Positions 17,725 through 26,242 of a stretch of 58,248 nucleotides of DNA are shown here, piece by piece. The notes under the pieces were generated by a model. That model was not told where the DNA came from, ran no database searches, and worked only from the letters and a program-made list of their open reading frames with translations. The stretch is from an uncultured Pseudomonadota bacterium (GTDB taxonomy: Bacteria > Pseudomonadota > Gammaproteobacteria > Enterobacterales > Succinivibrionaceae), in contig ONPL01000026.1 of the NCBI GenBank assembly GCA_900319705.1, forward strand, positions 1 through 58,248, read 5' to 3'. How positions within the stretch are numbered: position 1 is the stretch's first letter; each line of letters starts with the position of its first letter. The translations under genes and the position numbers were made by a program.

Positions 17725-18363
17725 TTATTCCTCCGGTTCTTCTTCCAGCGGTTCTGCGGCAGCGCACTGAAGAGTTTCGACGGCATAGGCGCTGCGGTTG
17801 TTTTTGAGCGGATTGTGTCTTAGTTCAGCTCTGCATCTGCTTACCAGACTGCTGCTGTCGGTTTCTGTATATCCTTCAACCAGGATCCTGTCCCGATCAA
17901 GGGAGGAAACCTTTTCGGTACGGAAAACCTCGCGCTGCTCCCCCGAGGCATACGGGAATTTCCAGGTTCGGGTTTTCATGTCGTAGGATATACCGTCGCT
18001 GGTAAAGTCGGTTTTGAAAAGACTGTCGAAATCCAGGGTTCTGCCGAAAATATTCATCAGAGTGGAGTTGATCTGGAAATTGTTTACGCAGCCGTAGCTT
18101 TCACCGCACGGTTCGATGGTGTCGCCGTTATTGTTGAAGCGTTCGTATATGGCGGCATATACCAGATTTTCCGCATGTTTATCCGGATTGCTGAAGTACT
18201 CCGCAGTATTGAAATTCATCATATTGTTTATGGTACAGAAGGAGATCTGGTCGTTCAGTCTGACAATTTCATCACCTTTGAGTTTGATTTCCCCTGCATC
18301 CGCCTGCAGGCTCAGCAGAACCGCCAGACATGGTACCGCTGCTTTTAATGTGTTTTTTAACAT
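17725..18363 (-). CDS. exported protein of unknown function, paralogue A
   Basis: Encodes 212 residues. A signal peptide (MLKNTLKAAVPCLAVLLSLQADAG, cleavage near ADA-GE) marks export to the periplasm. The mature part has four or more cysteines that could form disulfides (FCTINNM, PCGESYGC, SRCRAELRH, LQCAAA). Its second half aligns by eye with the upstream gene at 18387: TWKFP, then EVFRTEKVSS, a VEGYTETD-like strand, and a Cys-x-A-E/x pair of terminal strands. The two are therefore probably ancient tandem duplicates. It ends 5 bp before the start of the cytosolic gene at 17719, so the three form one operon. Function unknown. Confidence 0.72.
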   Translation of the reverse strand: MLKNTLKAAVPCLAVLLSLQADAGEIKLKGDEIVRLNDQISFCTINNMMNFNTAEYFSNPDKHAENLVYAAIYERFNNNGDTIEPCGESYGCVNNFQINSTLMNIFGRTLDFDSLFKTDFTSDGISYDMKTRTWKFPYASGEQREVFRTEKVSSLDRDRILVEGYTETDSSSLVSRCRAELRHNPLKNNRSAYAVETLQCAAAEPLEEEPEE

Positions 18364-18386
18364 AGTCCGTCCGTATTTGCGTAAAG

Positions 18387-19028
18387 TTATATTTGATAAG
18401 GTTCACAGTGCAGTGAGATTATTGCCCAGGTATCTTTATTCTGGTATTTATGCGGTTTGGCCACTGCTTCGCATTTTGAACCGCTGCTGATGTTCAGATC
18501 CGGATAGTAGGTCCGTCCCTTCATTAATACGGTTCCGTCATCCTGACGTGATGCACTGGTAACCTCGACATACTCAGCCAGATCCGGAACCTGATCCGGG
18601 AATTCCCAGGTGTTCAGGGTATTGATGTAATCCGGCAGAATAAACTCATCCTGCTGTCTTGCCCGGCTGGAAAGGAAACCGTCAAGATCCATATACCGCT
18701 GCAGAACCGCATTGAGATCCTTTTCCGAAACCCGGTTGAGATTGTAGTATTCCTGAGCTTCAGAAATGTATTTTGCCGGTGTGTTGATTCTGATGTGATT
18801 ATAGGCGAACATCACAATCTGCTGAATTCCCTGATCAGTGCCGGTAAGTTCTGAAAGATTGAAATTGCGCAGTCCTGTTTCAGTGAAATTGGAGAGAAAC
18901 ACCCCCATCTTTTTCATGGTTTCACTGTTGAATTCCGCTGCGTATGATGCGTGCATCACAGCCGCCGCCGTGAGCCCGATTGCCGTATATCTGAAAAATT
19001 TTTCCACGATTGATCTGTTTCTAGACAT
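18387..19028 (-). CDS. exported protein of unknown function, paralogue B
   Basis: Encodes 213 residues. The N-terminus MSRNRSIVEKFFRYTAIGLTAA... is a signal peptide with cleavage near SYA-AEF. The mature region begins helical (MKKMGVFLSNFTETGLRNF). It ends in a beta-rich segment (TWEFP, YVEVTSASR, VLMKGRTYYP, KCEAVAKPH, ISLHCEP) that matches the end of the adjacent gene in order and spacing. It leads a three-gene minus-strand operon. A -10-like TATAAC lies about 60 bp upstream on the minus strand. No family recognised. Confidence 0.72.
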   Translation of the reverse strand: MSRNRSIVEKFFRYTAIGLTAAAVMHASYAAEFNSETMKKMGVFLSNFTETGLRNFNLSELTGTDQGIQQIVMFAYNHIRINTPAKYISEAQEYYNLNRVSEKDLNAVLQRYMDLDGFLSSRARQQDEFILPDYINTLNTWEFPDQVPDLAEYVEVTSASRQDDGTVLMKGRTYYPDLNISSGSKCEAVAKPHKYQNKDTWAIISLHCEPYQI

Positions 19029-19177
19029 TTTAACCCCGCTTCGCTCCGTGTATACTGATGTGGATGATCCTCTTAATTTGTTATAGTTATACGGATCAAA
19101 CCCCGATTATTATATAGCGGGGTGACGCTGAAATCATTTTTTTGCCGGTAAAATCATGAAAAAAAGAGAGGAAGGTT

Positions 19178-19216
19178 GAAAAAAAAATCCGGCCGGAGTG
19201 TCAGAACCGGCCGGAT
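19178..19216 (-). terminator. Rho-independent terminator after acyltransferase
   Basis: ATCCGGCCGG at 19187-19196 pairs perfectly with CCGGCCGGAT at 19207-19216. The minus strand then runs into about nine T (A run at 19178-19187). A 10-bp GC-rich stem 21 bp past the stop makes this one of the clearest terminators here. Confidence 0.88.
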
Positions 19217-19237
19217 CCTGAAAATCAGCTGTTTGGA

Positions 19238-21304
19238 CTAGCGGTCCATCAGCTTTCTGATCTTGTCGTAGATGTGAGGTGCCACATACAGTGAACCGTT
19301 GAAATTCAGATGTCCCTTGTCATGGTACATCAGCCTTCCGTTGCGGATCAGATAACATTTTGATTCGTCGCAGAAGTAGTCGGCCAGATCTATCAGATCT
19401 GCATTGTCGTATTCTGAGACAATCTGTTTTACAGCTTCACGGTATTTTCCGTAGAGCTCGGCAAAGCGTGCATCCTGTACCGGATAATCACAGATTTGGC
19501 TGTCTGAGAACGGACGTTTCCTGCAGACGAAGGATTCAAACGGAAGGTACGGATTAGGCAGTACAAACAGTGCCTTTTTACCGTGCTCCTTAAGCATATT
19601 CATGGTTCTTCGGAAGGCAACCAGCCATTTCTCCTCATCTGACAGAGTGTTGTTGGCAGGTTCAATGTCGTCATACACCTGTCCGAGAGAGCCGCCGTAG
19701 GAGCATTCCGGATTGTGTGCAAACACGAATACCGAGGTTGCCGGATTTTTAAGCTGATCCTCAAAGGCCCGGTCTCTGAGTTTGGCACCTGCAGATCTCA
19801 TCACTCCGTAGCGGCCCTGATCTATGGCGCTTCTGAAGCCGTAGCCCGGCAGCTGGCAGCTTACCGTGAACAGATTGTAGTTTATTCCTGCCCGGTTGAA
19901 CTGATCCTGAAGACCGAAGCGCAGGTGACCGGCATAGGAGTCTCCGACCAGCGCAACCTCAACGCGTTCCTGGCTGTCGCTCATGTAGCAGGTATTATCC
20001 TGCTTTTCCCATTCCGGATATTTTTCGATGCAGTTGATGTTCTCTCTGCTCAGCTGGCTCATGATCAGATCTCGGTTGCTGATTTCCTCCGCCGAGAGAT
20101 TTTCCCCGTATTCACTGCCGAAACGTGACGGAACACCGCTGCTGTGTGCAACTGCATAGCCGCAGGCGCCGACTGCAAGAAGTACTGCAAGCAGAGCAGC
20201 AGCCTTCTGTACCGGATATCTGCCGTAGCGCAGCGGTCTTTCAACGTAGCGGAAGGTCAGCACCGACAGCAGCAGTGCGGTGGATATGATTATGATTTTC
20301 TCGTGGTCTTCAGCAATTCGGCCCTCGTAGATGTAGTTGAGGGAAAGCAGCGGCCAGTGCCACAGATAGAGCGGATAACTGATCAGACCGAGAAATACCG
20401 CCACCCGGTTGCCCAGTATAAATCTGTTTACCACTGCATCTTTCCCTGCCGTGATGATCATGCAGGCACCGCATACCGGAAGCAGTGCGGAGAATCCGGG
20501 AAAATGCCAGCTGCGGTCGATCATGATGATCCCGGTGATCATAAGGGCAAGACCCGCCAGCGAGAGAAAATGTCTGACTGCCGGTCTGTCAAAACGGGAG
20601 GTCAGATCGCGGATGCGGTTCGGGTAGTGGATCAGCCTGGCCAGCAGGGCTCCGGAACTCAGTTCCCAGAATCTGCACCACGGCAGATAGAAGGCTGCCG
20701 GCTGATTGTGTCCGTGGATCTCAAGTATACAGGCGCAGAAGGACAGCAGTGTGAATCCGGCCAGTGCTGCGTTGAATCCCCTGCCGACTTTGTAAAGCAG
20801 AAGCAGGAACAGCGGGAACACCAGGTAGAACTGCTCCTCGATACCCAGTGACCACAGATGAAGCAGGAGTTTGCTGTTGGAACTGAAGTCAAAGTAGGAG
20901 CCGGTTTCATCATAAAGAATGAAATTGCTGATATAGACGGCACCGCCGAAGGTGTGTTTGCCCAGCATCTGGTACTCCTCCGGAAGGAGAATGAACCAGC
21001 CGGCCGCCATGCAGCAGATCAGGATCAGCAGCAGAGCCGGAAAAATTCTTTTAACACGTCTGATATAGAAATCGATAATATTTACTGAACCCGGATCCTG
21101 TGTGCTGAAAAGATTGCGGTACAGGATCAGGGATATAAGGTATCCTGAAATGACAAAAAATACATCCACACCGGTGAATCCGCCGGTAACAGTCCAGGGG
21201 TACGCATGGTAGAAAACAACGGACAGACAGGCAAGCGCTCTTAAACCGTCGATATCGGGACGGTAGTTTGCTTTTTCCTTCTGCTGGGTCATATTATAGT
21301 TCAT
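19238..21304 (-). CDS. OafA-type O-acyltransferase with SGNH domain
   Basis: Encodes 688 residues; ATG at 21304 after GGAG. The N-terminal acyltransferase-3 domain opens with RPDIDGLRALACLSVVFYHA. FTGVDVFFVISGYLIS and about ten membrane helices follow, to about residue 380. A periplasmic C-terminal SGNH hydrolase-like domain begins near residue 420, with VGDSYAGHL near 455 and the DKGHLNFNG catalytic Asp/His block near the end. Such two-domain proteins move acetyl groups across the inner membrane and place them on O-antigen or other surface glycans. The glycan acceptor cannot be told from sequence. It is monocistronic with a strong terminator. No other surface-polysaccharide genes are adjacent. 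Confidence 0.93.
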   Translation of the reverse strand: MNYNMTQQKEKANYRPDIDGLRALACLSVVFYHAYPWTVTGGFTGVDVFFVISGYLISLILYRNLFSTQDPGSVNIIDFYIRRVKRIFPALLLILICCMAAGWFILLPEEYQMLGKHTFGGAVYISNFILYDETGSYFDFSSNSKLLLHLWSLGIEEQFYLVFPLFLLLLYKVGRGFNAALAGFTLLSFCACILEIHGHNQPAAFYLPWCRFWELSSGALLARLIHYPNRIRDLTSRFDRPAVRHFLSLAGLALMITGIIMIDRSWHFPGFSALLPVCGACMIITAGKDAVVNRFILGNRVAVFLGLISYPLYLWHWPLLSLNYIYEGRIAEDHEKIIIISTALLLSVLTFRYVERPLRYGRYPVQKAAALLAVLLAVGACGYAVAHSSGVPSRFGSEYGENLSAEEISNRDLIMSQLSRENINCIEKYPEWEKQDNTCYMSDSQERVEVALVGDSYAGHLRFGLQDQFNRAGINYNLFTVSCQLPGYGFRSAIDQGRYGVMRSAGAKLRDRAFEDQLKNPATSVFVFAHNPECSYGGSLGQVYDDIEPANNTLSDEEKWLVAFRRTMNMLKEHGKKALFVLPNPYLPFESFVCRKRPFSDSQICDYPVQDARFAELYGKYREAVKQIVSEYDNADLIDLADYFCDESKCYLIRNGRLMYHDKGHLNFNGSLYVAPHIYDKIRKLMDR

Positions 21305-21529
21305 GGATAATCTCCGTTAATGCCGGGAACATGAAATGGTTTAGAACAGAACCGCCCGCAGTTGTCAGCGGAACGGCGAAGCGGATGTTAGTGAAGAACT
21401 TTTTTTAAACAAGCCGCAGTTATCAGCTATTATATTACACATCGCCGGATCTCAAATGCTTTTCTGTGAAAATATCACGGAAGTGCCGGATGTAAACAAA
21501 AATGCTGTCTGCACATGGTGTGGTATGGC
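21305..21529. other. intergenic region between acyltransferase and hcp
   Basis: 225 bp holding the promoter of the minus-strand acyltransferase gene. It is AT-rich; I see no gene or clear promoter boxes. Confidence 0.3.
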
Positions 21530-21554
21530 AAAAAGGCCTCATATTAATGAGGCC
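21530..21554 (-). terminator. Rho-independent terminator after hcp
   Basis: GGCCTC at 21535-21540 pairs with GAGGCC at 21549-21554. On the minus strand the stem is followed by TTTTT (21534-21530). It lies 34 bp beyond the hcp stop codon. Confidence 0.75.
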
Positions 21555-21587
21555 GGTATTTCAAGTTTTCCTGATACTGCTGTGCCG

Positions 21588-22067
21588 CTATGCCCTCCAG
21601 TCGTCGACGTATTCAATATTGCCGTCGGTGTAGGACCAGGTAATCTTTGAATAGGTGAAGCTTACATTCTCCATGTCATGATAAGGTTTGTTCTCTGCCA
21701 GGAAGGTGGTTGGAGTATTTTCCTGCATTTCAACGATTACTGCATCATTGATGGTGATTTTGTAGTACAGTTCCTCCTCGCCGGTTGGTTTGATTCTGTA
21801 GAAATCCAGTTCAACATCAACCTGTTCACCCTTGCAGCAGGCTGCAAACAGTTTAGGGGATGATACGTCCTTAGCTTTCATTACAGTAAGAGGATGATGG
21901 ATGCGCTGGCCGGTTGGCAGACCGGTGTGGGTGTCCTTTGGAATTTCAACCTTGTGATCCATTGCATAAACGAGGATTTTATCCTTCTTGTCGCCGCCCT
22001 GTTCGCATGAACCCTTGATTTCGCCCTGGTTTTTACCGGTAACCTTCATATACATTGTTAAAGCCAT
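21588..22067 (-). CDS. hcp: Hcp family type VI secretion tube protein
   Basis: Encodes 159 residues. The ATG at 22067 is preferred because GGAG lies 7 bases upstream. Hcp-family features are MYMKVTG, GEIKGSC, IYAMDHKVEIP-like VYAMDH, RIHHPLTVMKAKD (the conserved HxPxxxxKxxD segment), SPKLFAACCKGE and a KITINDAVIVEM strand. The size is that of Hcp1. Hcp hexamers stack as the inner tube of the type VI apparatus and are themselves secreted. No other type VI gene is in the window and the gene has its own terminator, so it is an orphan copy. Such orphans usually pair with a distant core cluster. No effector extension is fused to it. Confidence 0.92.
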   Translation of the reverse strand: MALTMYMKVTGKNQGEIKGSCEQGGDKKDKILVYAMDHKVEIPKDTHTGLPTGQRIHHPLTVMKAKDVSSPKLFAACCKGEQVDVELDFYRIKPTGEEELYYKITINDAVIVEMQENTPTTFLAENKPYHDMENVSFTYSKITWSYTDGNIEYVDDWRA

Positions 22068-22186
22068 GATCAATCTCCTAAATATTTTTTGAAACTAATA
22101 TTTTCTGCTCTGTTACCCATTAAACGGATGAAAAAAGTAAATGTTACAGATTTTTTGTTTTTCCCGGATCTTAAAACAGAAGATCC

Positions 22187-22237
22187 GCCGCAGATCCTGC
22201 GGCAGATCCTGCACTGTTTTAACAGTTTAAACAGTGC
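22187..22237. repeat. two adjacent hairpins and direct repeat past PAP2 gene
   Basis: GCCGCA/TGCGGC (22187-22203) is followed by GCACTGTTT (22211-22219) pairing with AAACAGTGC (22229-22237). GCAGATCCTGC occurs twice, at 22190-22200 and 22202-22212. They lie just past the stop of the broken PAP2 gene. The T run is poor, so they may be a processing or termination signal. Confidence 0.45.
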
Positions 22238-22240
22238 CTG

Positions 22241-23319
22241 TCAGCCGGATTTTTTTGCGAGCATCCTTCCTGCTACTACCGGTAGAATACCGAAGGTGAT
22301 GAATATTCTTGAAAATCCTTCAGCGGTATAGGCGAATCTTGCCGGAAGCATGTGTATGAACTGCGGTGACAGCACCATTGTTACGAGGTAGTATACTATC
22401 AGTGCGATTAAAACTGTTCCGATCCTCTGCTCGGCGGTTGCTTTTTCTGCTTCATATCCCCTGAAATAATGGACAAAAAGCAGGGATGCCGCGCCTCCTA
22501 TATAGTAGCCGATGCCTTTATAAGAATCCAGGATCAGTTTTGCCGGATCTACAATAAGGCTGCCGTCGGCACCGGTAAGCAACGGGTATGATTTGAATTC
22601 GTAGTACACGGCGGCTAAAGTGCTGAGTACCAGGGAGATTACGAACAGGATCCATTTCTTTGACAGTTGATTGCCGGTTTCAAGCCACCGGAAAATCTTT
22701 CGCATTACCAGGATCAGTGCCAGAGTGCTCAGCAGTCCGATAAAAACATCCTGCGGGGTGTGAACGCCCAGGTAGTTTCTGGAGAAAAGAACAAGAATCA
22801 GCATTAATCCTGCTCCGATAATTAGAGCCAGTGATTTTTGTGACCGCTGGGGAAGGAATATCCGGTTGCCGCAACCTTGGCATCTCCAGGAGGAAGGATC
22901 AGTTCATCACGGACCCATGGTCTGAAGGCGCATACCGTTAGCTTGAGCAGCCCGTTCATGAAATCGGCGTAGGCATAAACCTGGACGATAAAGTTTCCCA
23001 GTCTGGTGGAGAATCCGAAATAGATAAAAATAAGGATCAGACAGCACAGTTTGCCGGAGCCGAAGTCCGTAATAAAGAGAAAGAATTTATTGAATGCCTG
23101 GTGGCTGAACTCTCTGAAATTCTGAATTGCCATCAGATAGTCCAGATCGGCGCGGAAATCAGTCCCCTTGAAAACTGTCATGCTCAGGCCGATAAACAGC
23201 AGGCACAGTGCCACCAGGATCAGCAGAGCGGTGTTTTCCACCCGGTGACCGGAACGTCCGGCATTCTGCGGTGTTCCGCTGAAACCTCCGGTTGTTAAAT
23301 TTTCTTTACTGTCATTCAT
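22241..23319 (-). pseudogene. PAP2 family phosphatase, frameshifted
   Basis: Two overlapping-frame halves together make one membrane phosphatase of about 359 residues. The first half (from ATG 23319, after AAGGAC) has an N-terminal membrane helix, then KLTVCAFRPW (PAP2 motif 1) and SFPSGH (motif 2). It then stops after six out-of-frame residues (TAA near 22829). The second half, in the next frame, supplies SLALIIGAGLMLIL, SRNYLGVHTPQD (motif 3) and five further helices to 22241. Adding one A to the A5 run at about 22836-22840 gives GHKKSLALII and restores one frame. All three catalytic motifs are otherwise intact, so the break is recent, phase-variable or a sequencing error. PAP2 enzymes act on undecaprenyl pyrophosphate, phosphatidate or lipid A. 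Confidence 0.85.
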
Positions 23320-24419
23320 AAAAATAAGTCCTTATTTGTTCTATGATGGAATTGCTATATTGTATTCCTTATTTTCAGCTTTGATTGATGTATAGAGCAC
23401 AGAAACTGATATTAGGAGTTTTTATACTGAAGCTACTGATTGAGCCTGGTTTGTATTAGCAATTTTATTTTTTGGGGCAAGTGATGAAATTTGTTCCATA
23501 ACTCTCTAACTAATTGATTTTTAGGCCCTCTTCTTTTTAACGTACGGCTAAAGGTAATGTTACATTATTTGTTGGAGAATCTATGAGACAACAGTTCATG
23601 TAAAAAAATCATTGAGTGTCAGACCATAGAACTGTATTCAGATAATATAGGAACTGTACAAAAAACAATGGTAGCCTGATTTTTTATTTAGTAGGGTTAC
23701 CGGAATTTGTAACTCTATTCTGTCAATAAAGCAATGTTTTACCAAGGTGTATATGATGATTACATCATGAACTATTATTTGGGATCAGTAAATATTGCAG
23801 AACCATTTTTTTAACTAGAAAGTTTCTTGAGGAAAAGAACGAATATTGCTCCTACGTATATAAGTAGTAAGGATTCGGATAAAAATGTTAAACAAAGAGT
23901 GAACAATAATTGCTTTCAGTACCTCTCTAAAAGTATAGATCAGTATGACACTATTAATATTGAGAAATATTGAGAAATATTGAGAGTTTATCTGTTGAAT
24001 GGATAGCAATGCTACTTCATAGATATTTACGAATGTAAAGTTATATCCACCTCCGTGGATTTGTCTGTATACCGAATTCAGTTGTTGCTTATGTCAATTA
24101 ATTTTGCATAGTGCCAACTTTTATAAATTTGCAGAATTTAATATTAATCGCATCTGTCGAGTTAAGAATGCACCTCGGTTAAAATGCTAGGAATTAGATT
24201 TTTAAGATAAGGTGGTTGTCAGATTGAGAATGGTCTTTTATCGGATTTTCGGTATGGAAATTCACAGTTATTTTTTCTGCATTTTTGTATTTTTTGAACT
24301 CACTCCGCGTAATTAAAAAAAAACGGGGCATAAATCCGGCTCGCTGCTTAATTTACCGTTACAATGTTTCCAGTTATATTTGATTAATAATTTGATGGCT
24401 TTAAAGCACGGGAGTTAAA
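23320..24419. other. 1.1-kb AT-rich stretch without a convincing gene
   Basis: Markedly richer in A+T than the genes around it. Stops are frequent in all frames. The longest open frame is a 64-codon minus-strand frame at 23815-24009, rich in Ile/Phe/Ser, without a ribosome site or motif. Visible elements are a 10-bp tandem repeat (23957-23986) and a hairpin ATCCAC/GTGGAT at 24045-24060. The promoter region of the HAD gene is at the right end. It may be decayed foreign DNA, but no transposase remnant could be read. Confidence 0.5.
23957..23986. repeat. tandem 10-bp repeat, three copies
   Basis: Three adjacent copies of ATATTGAGAA, the third ending in G instead of A. They lie within the gene-free AT-rich stretch. 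Confidence 0.75.
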
Positions 24420-25913
24420 ATGAAATTTATCAGAAACAGGATCGGCACTCTTACCGCCGCCGCTATTCTTTGTCTTTCCACCGGACTGTTCGGCTCCACA
24501 TCAATTGCGAAGGATGCTCCGGAACTGTCCAGCTGCGATCTGCAGAGTGCTGCAGTTTCAGCTGAACTGAAAACCCCGGTGACGACAGAGTATGTTACCG
24601 AATTTCTTCTGAATAATGATCTCAACAGATATGATGCGGCTGCAGATGACAGCAGCTGGGCTGAGAAAATCATGAATGATTTTGTGACCGCCCAGATCAG
24701 GGTATACGGTTCTCTTAATCATGAGCAGCTGGCATTTATGCTGTATAAATATGCCGAATATAACGGAATGGATCTTTCATACAGTGAGAAGGATGCTGCA
24801 GAAATAAAAAATTATTCACCATGGGCCGAGAAAGCGCTTAAATGGGCCGCAGATCTCGGAGTGATGGAGGTTTCCGGGAATGCTGAATATGCGAAGAGCG
24901 AGGTGAGCCTGCTTGAGGCCAGGGATATTCTTTATCATTTCAGCAACGTATCGGCACTGAGTCTGTGGAGGAACGGTGCACAGAGCAGAAGACAGCTGCT
25001 TGACTATGTGGATGCCGTAACCGATGAGGAGGGGCAGGATTTCATTCCGGTCAAGGATCGTGTGGCGGTGTTCGATTTTGACGGCACCCTGTTCTGCGAA
25101 ACCGATCCGAACTACTTCGACTATATGCTTCTCAAACACCGCGTTCTTGATGATCCCGACTATCGTGACAAGGCATCCGAATTCGAACGTGAGGTTGCAA
25201 ACAAGATCAGGGAGCAGAATGAAACCGGCAAATCGTTCAGCGGTCTCGAGGTTGATCACGGAAAGGCGGTGGCATCTTCATTCGCCGGTATGACTATCAA
25301 TGAATTCAATGACTATGTTCAGAAATTCAAACAGCAGGATCTGCCAAGTTATAACGGTATGAAACGGGGTGAGTGCTTCTACCGTCCGATGCTCCAGGTG
25401 GTTGACTATCTGACCAGAAACTATTTCAGGGTTTATGTGGTGAGCGGCACCGACCGGTTCATTGTAAGAGGCATTATACATGACTCCATGCTGAATCTTC
25501 CTAACAGCCAGATTATCGGTTCAGATGAAACCGTGGTTGCATCAGGTCAGGGCAGCACCGACGGTCTTGAGTACTTCTACGGTGAAAAGGATCAGCCTAA
25601 ACTCGGCGGTACCTTCATTATTAAAAATCTGAAAATGAACAAGGTTTCAGTTATCGTGAAGGAAATCGGCCAGCAGCCGGTTCTATCCTTCGGAAACAGT
25701 ACCGGTGACGGCAGTATGGCTGCGTTTGTAACCCGCGGCAATCCTTACCGCAGTATGGCCTTCATGCTTCTGTGTGATGATACCGTACGTGAGAACGGCA
25801 GTGAGGCCAAGGCGGCCAAGATGCTGGATCTGTGCACCAAGCAGAACTGGACCCCTGTTTCAATGAGAGATGACTGGGTTTCAATCTACGGAAGCCAGGT
25901 TTCCAAAAAATAA
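24420..25913 (+). CDS. exported HAD phosphatase with SLH-like segment
   Basis: Encodes 497 residues; ATG after GGGAG. The signal peptide ends near residue 30 (GSTSIAKDA). Residues about 100-165 (EQLAFMLYKYAEYNGMDL, then YSPWAEKALKWAADLGVMEV and a Glu-Ala-Arg helix) read like one S-layer-homology repeat. The HAD phosphatase domain follows, with nucleophile and acid/base in FDFDGTLFCE (about 219-228). VSGTDRFIV gives the second motif and LSFGNSTGDGSMA the metal-binding acidic motif. A large cap lies between the first two. Together these suggest a cell-envelope acid phosphatase of unknown substrate. Codon use matches its neighbours. It appears monocistronic, ended by the hairpin at 25950-26010. 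Confidence 0.82.
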   Translation: MKFIRNRIGTLTAAAILCLSTGLFGSTSIAKDAPELSSCDLQSAAVSAELKTPVTTEYVTEFLLNNDLNRYDAAADDSSWAEKIMNDFVTAQIRVYGSLNHEQLAFMLYKYAEYNGMDLSYSEKDAAEIKNYSPWAEKALKWAADLGVMEVSGNAEYAKSEVSLLEARDILYHFSNVSALSLWRNGAQSRRQLLDYVDAVTDEEGQDFIPVKDRVAVFDFDGTLFCETDPNYFDYMLLKHRVLDDPDYRDKASEFEREVANKIREQNETGKSFSGLEVDHGKAVASSFAGMTINEFNDYVQKFKQQDLPSYNGMKRGECFYRPMLQVVDYLTRNYFRVYVVSGTDRFIVRGIIHDSMLNLPNSQIIGSDETVVASGQGSTDGLEYFYGEKDQPKLGGTFIIKNLKMNKVSVIVKEIGQQPVLSFGNSTGDGSMAAFVTRGNPYRSMAFMLLCDDTVRENGSEAKAAKMLDLCTKQNWTPVSMRDDWVSIYGSQVSKK

Positions 25914-25949
25914 CCTGAATTATATTACGGACTGAAAATCCGGGCGTGG

Positions 25950-26010
25950 ACCGCAGATCGGGACGGTGTGGAACTGCTCAGCAGTTACCGTTCTGTCTGC
26001 GGTTTGTCTT
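25950..26010 (+). terminator. long hairpin terminator after HAD gene
   Basis: ACCGCAGA (25950-25957) pairs with TCTGCGGT (25996-26003). Inside it GGACGGT pairs with ACCGTTC, and AACTGC with GCAGTT. TTGTCTTTTA follows. It starts 36 bp past the HAD stop. Confidence 0.65.
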
Positions 26011-26197
26011 TTATTATGCACCACCTGCGGGCTGAATTTTTGTACAGGCAGCCGACGCTAGATCATACTGCACATAACGCTGTACCCGCGATCCTTCATG
26101 ACGAAGCAGCTGCGCAAGTTTTACTCCCCGAAAGCTAAAAAATAAACAGAGGTAAATTTATAAAAGCAGGATTGGCCGGGAAAGGTTGATCTATCTG

Positions 26198-26231
26198 TAT
26201 TAAACATTATCCTAGACAGATATGTTTAAAA
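26198..26231. promoter_or_regulatory. BirA-type biotin operator overlapping bio promoter
   Basis: TATTAAACA (26198-26206), 16 bases, then TGTTTAAAA (26223-26231). The half sites match the E. coli-type TTGTAAACC-N16-GGTTTACAA at 6 of 9 and 7 of 9 positions, with the same spacing. A possible -35 TTGATC (26186-26191) and -10 TATCCT (26208-26213) overlap it. It ends 11 bp before bioB. Biotinyl-AMP-bound BirA would repress the operon here. Confidence 0.65.
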
Positions 26232-26242
26232 GAGGGTGATCG

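Noticed and set aside
22820..22850. Programmed -1 frameshift in the PAP2 gene
   Set aside because: The A run is not in the correct register for a standard X-XXY-YYZ slippery heptamer, so a simple indel explains the break better.
23815..24009. 64-codon frame in the gene-free stretch
   Set aside because: Composition is that of random AT-rich DNA, with no ribosome site and no recognisable motif.
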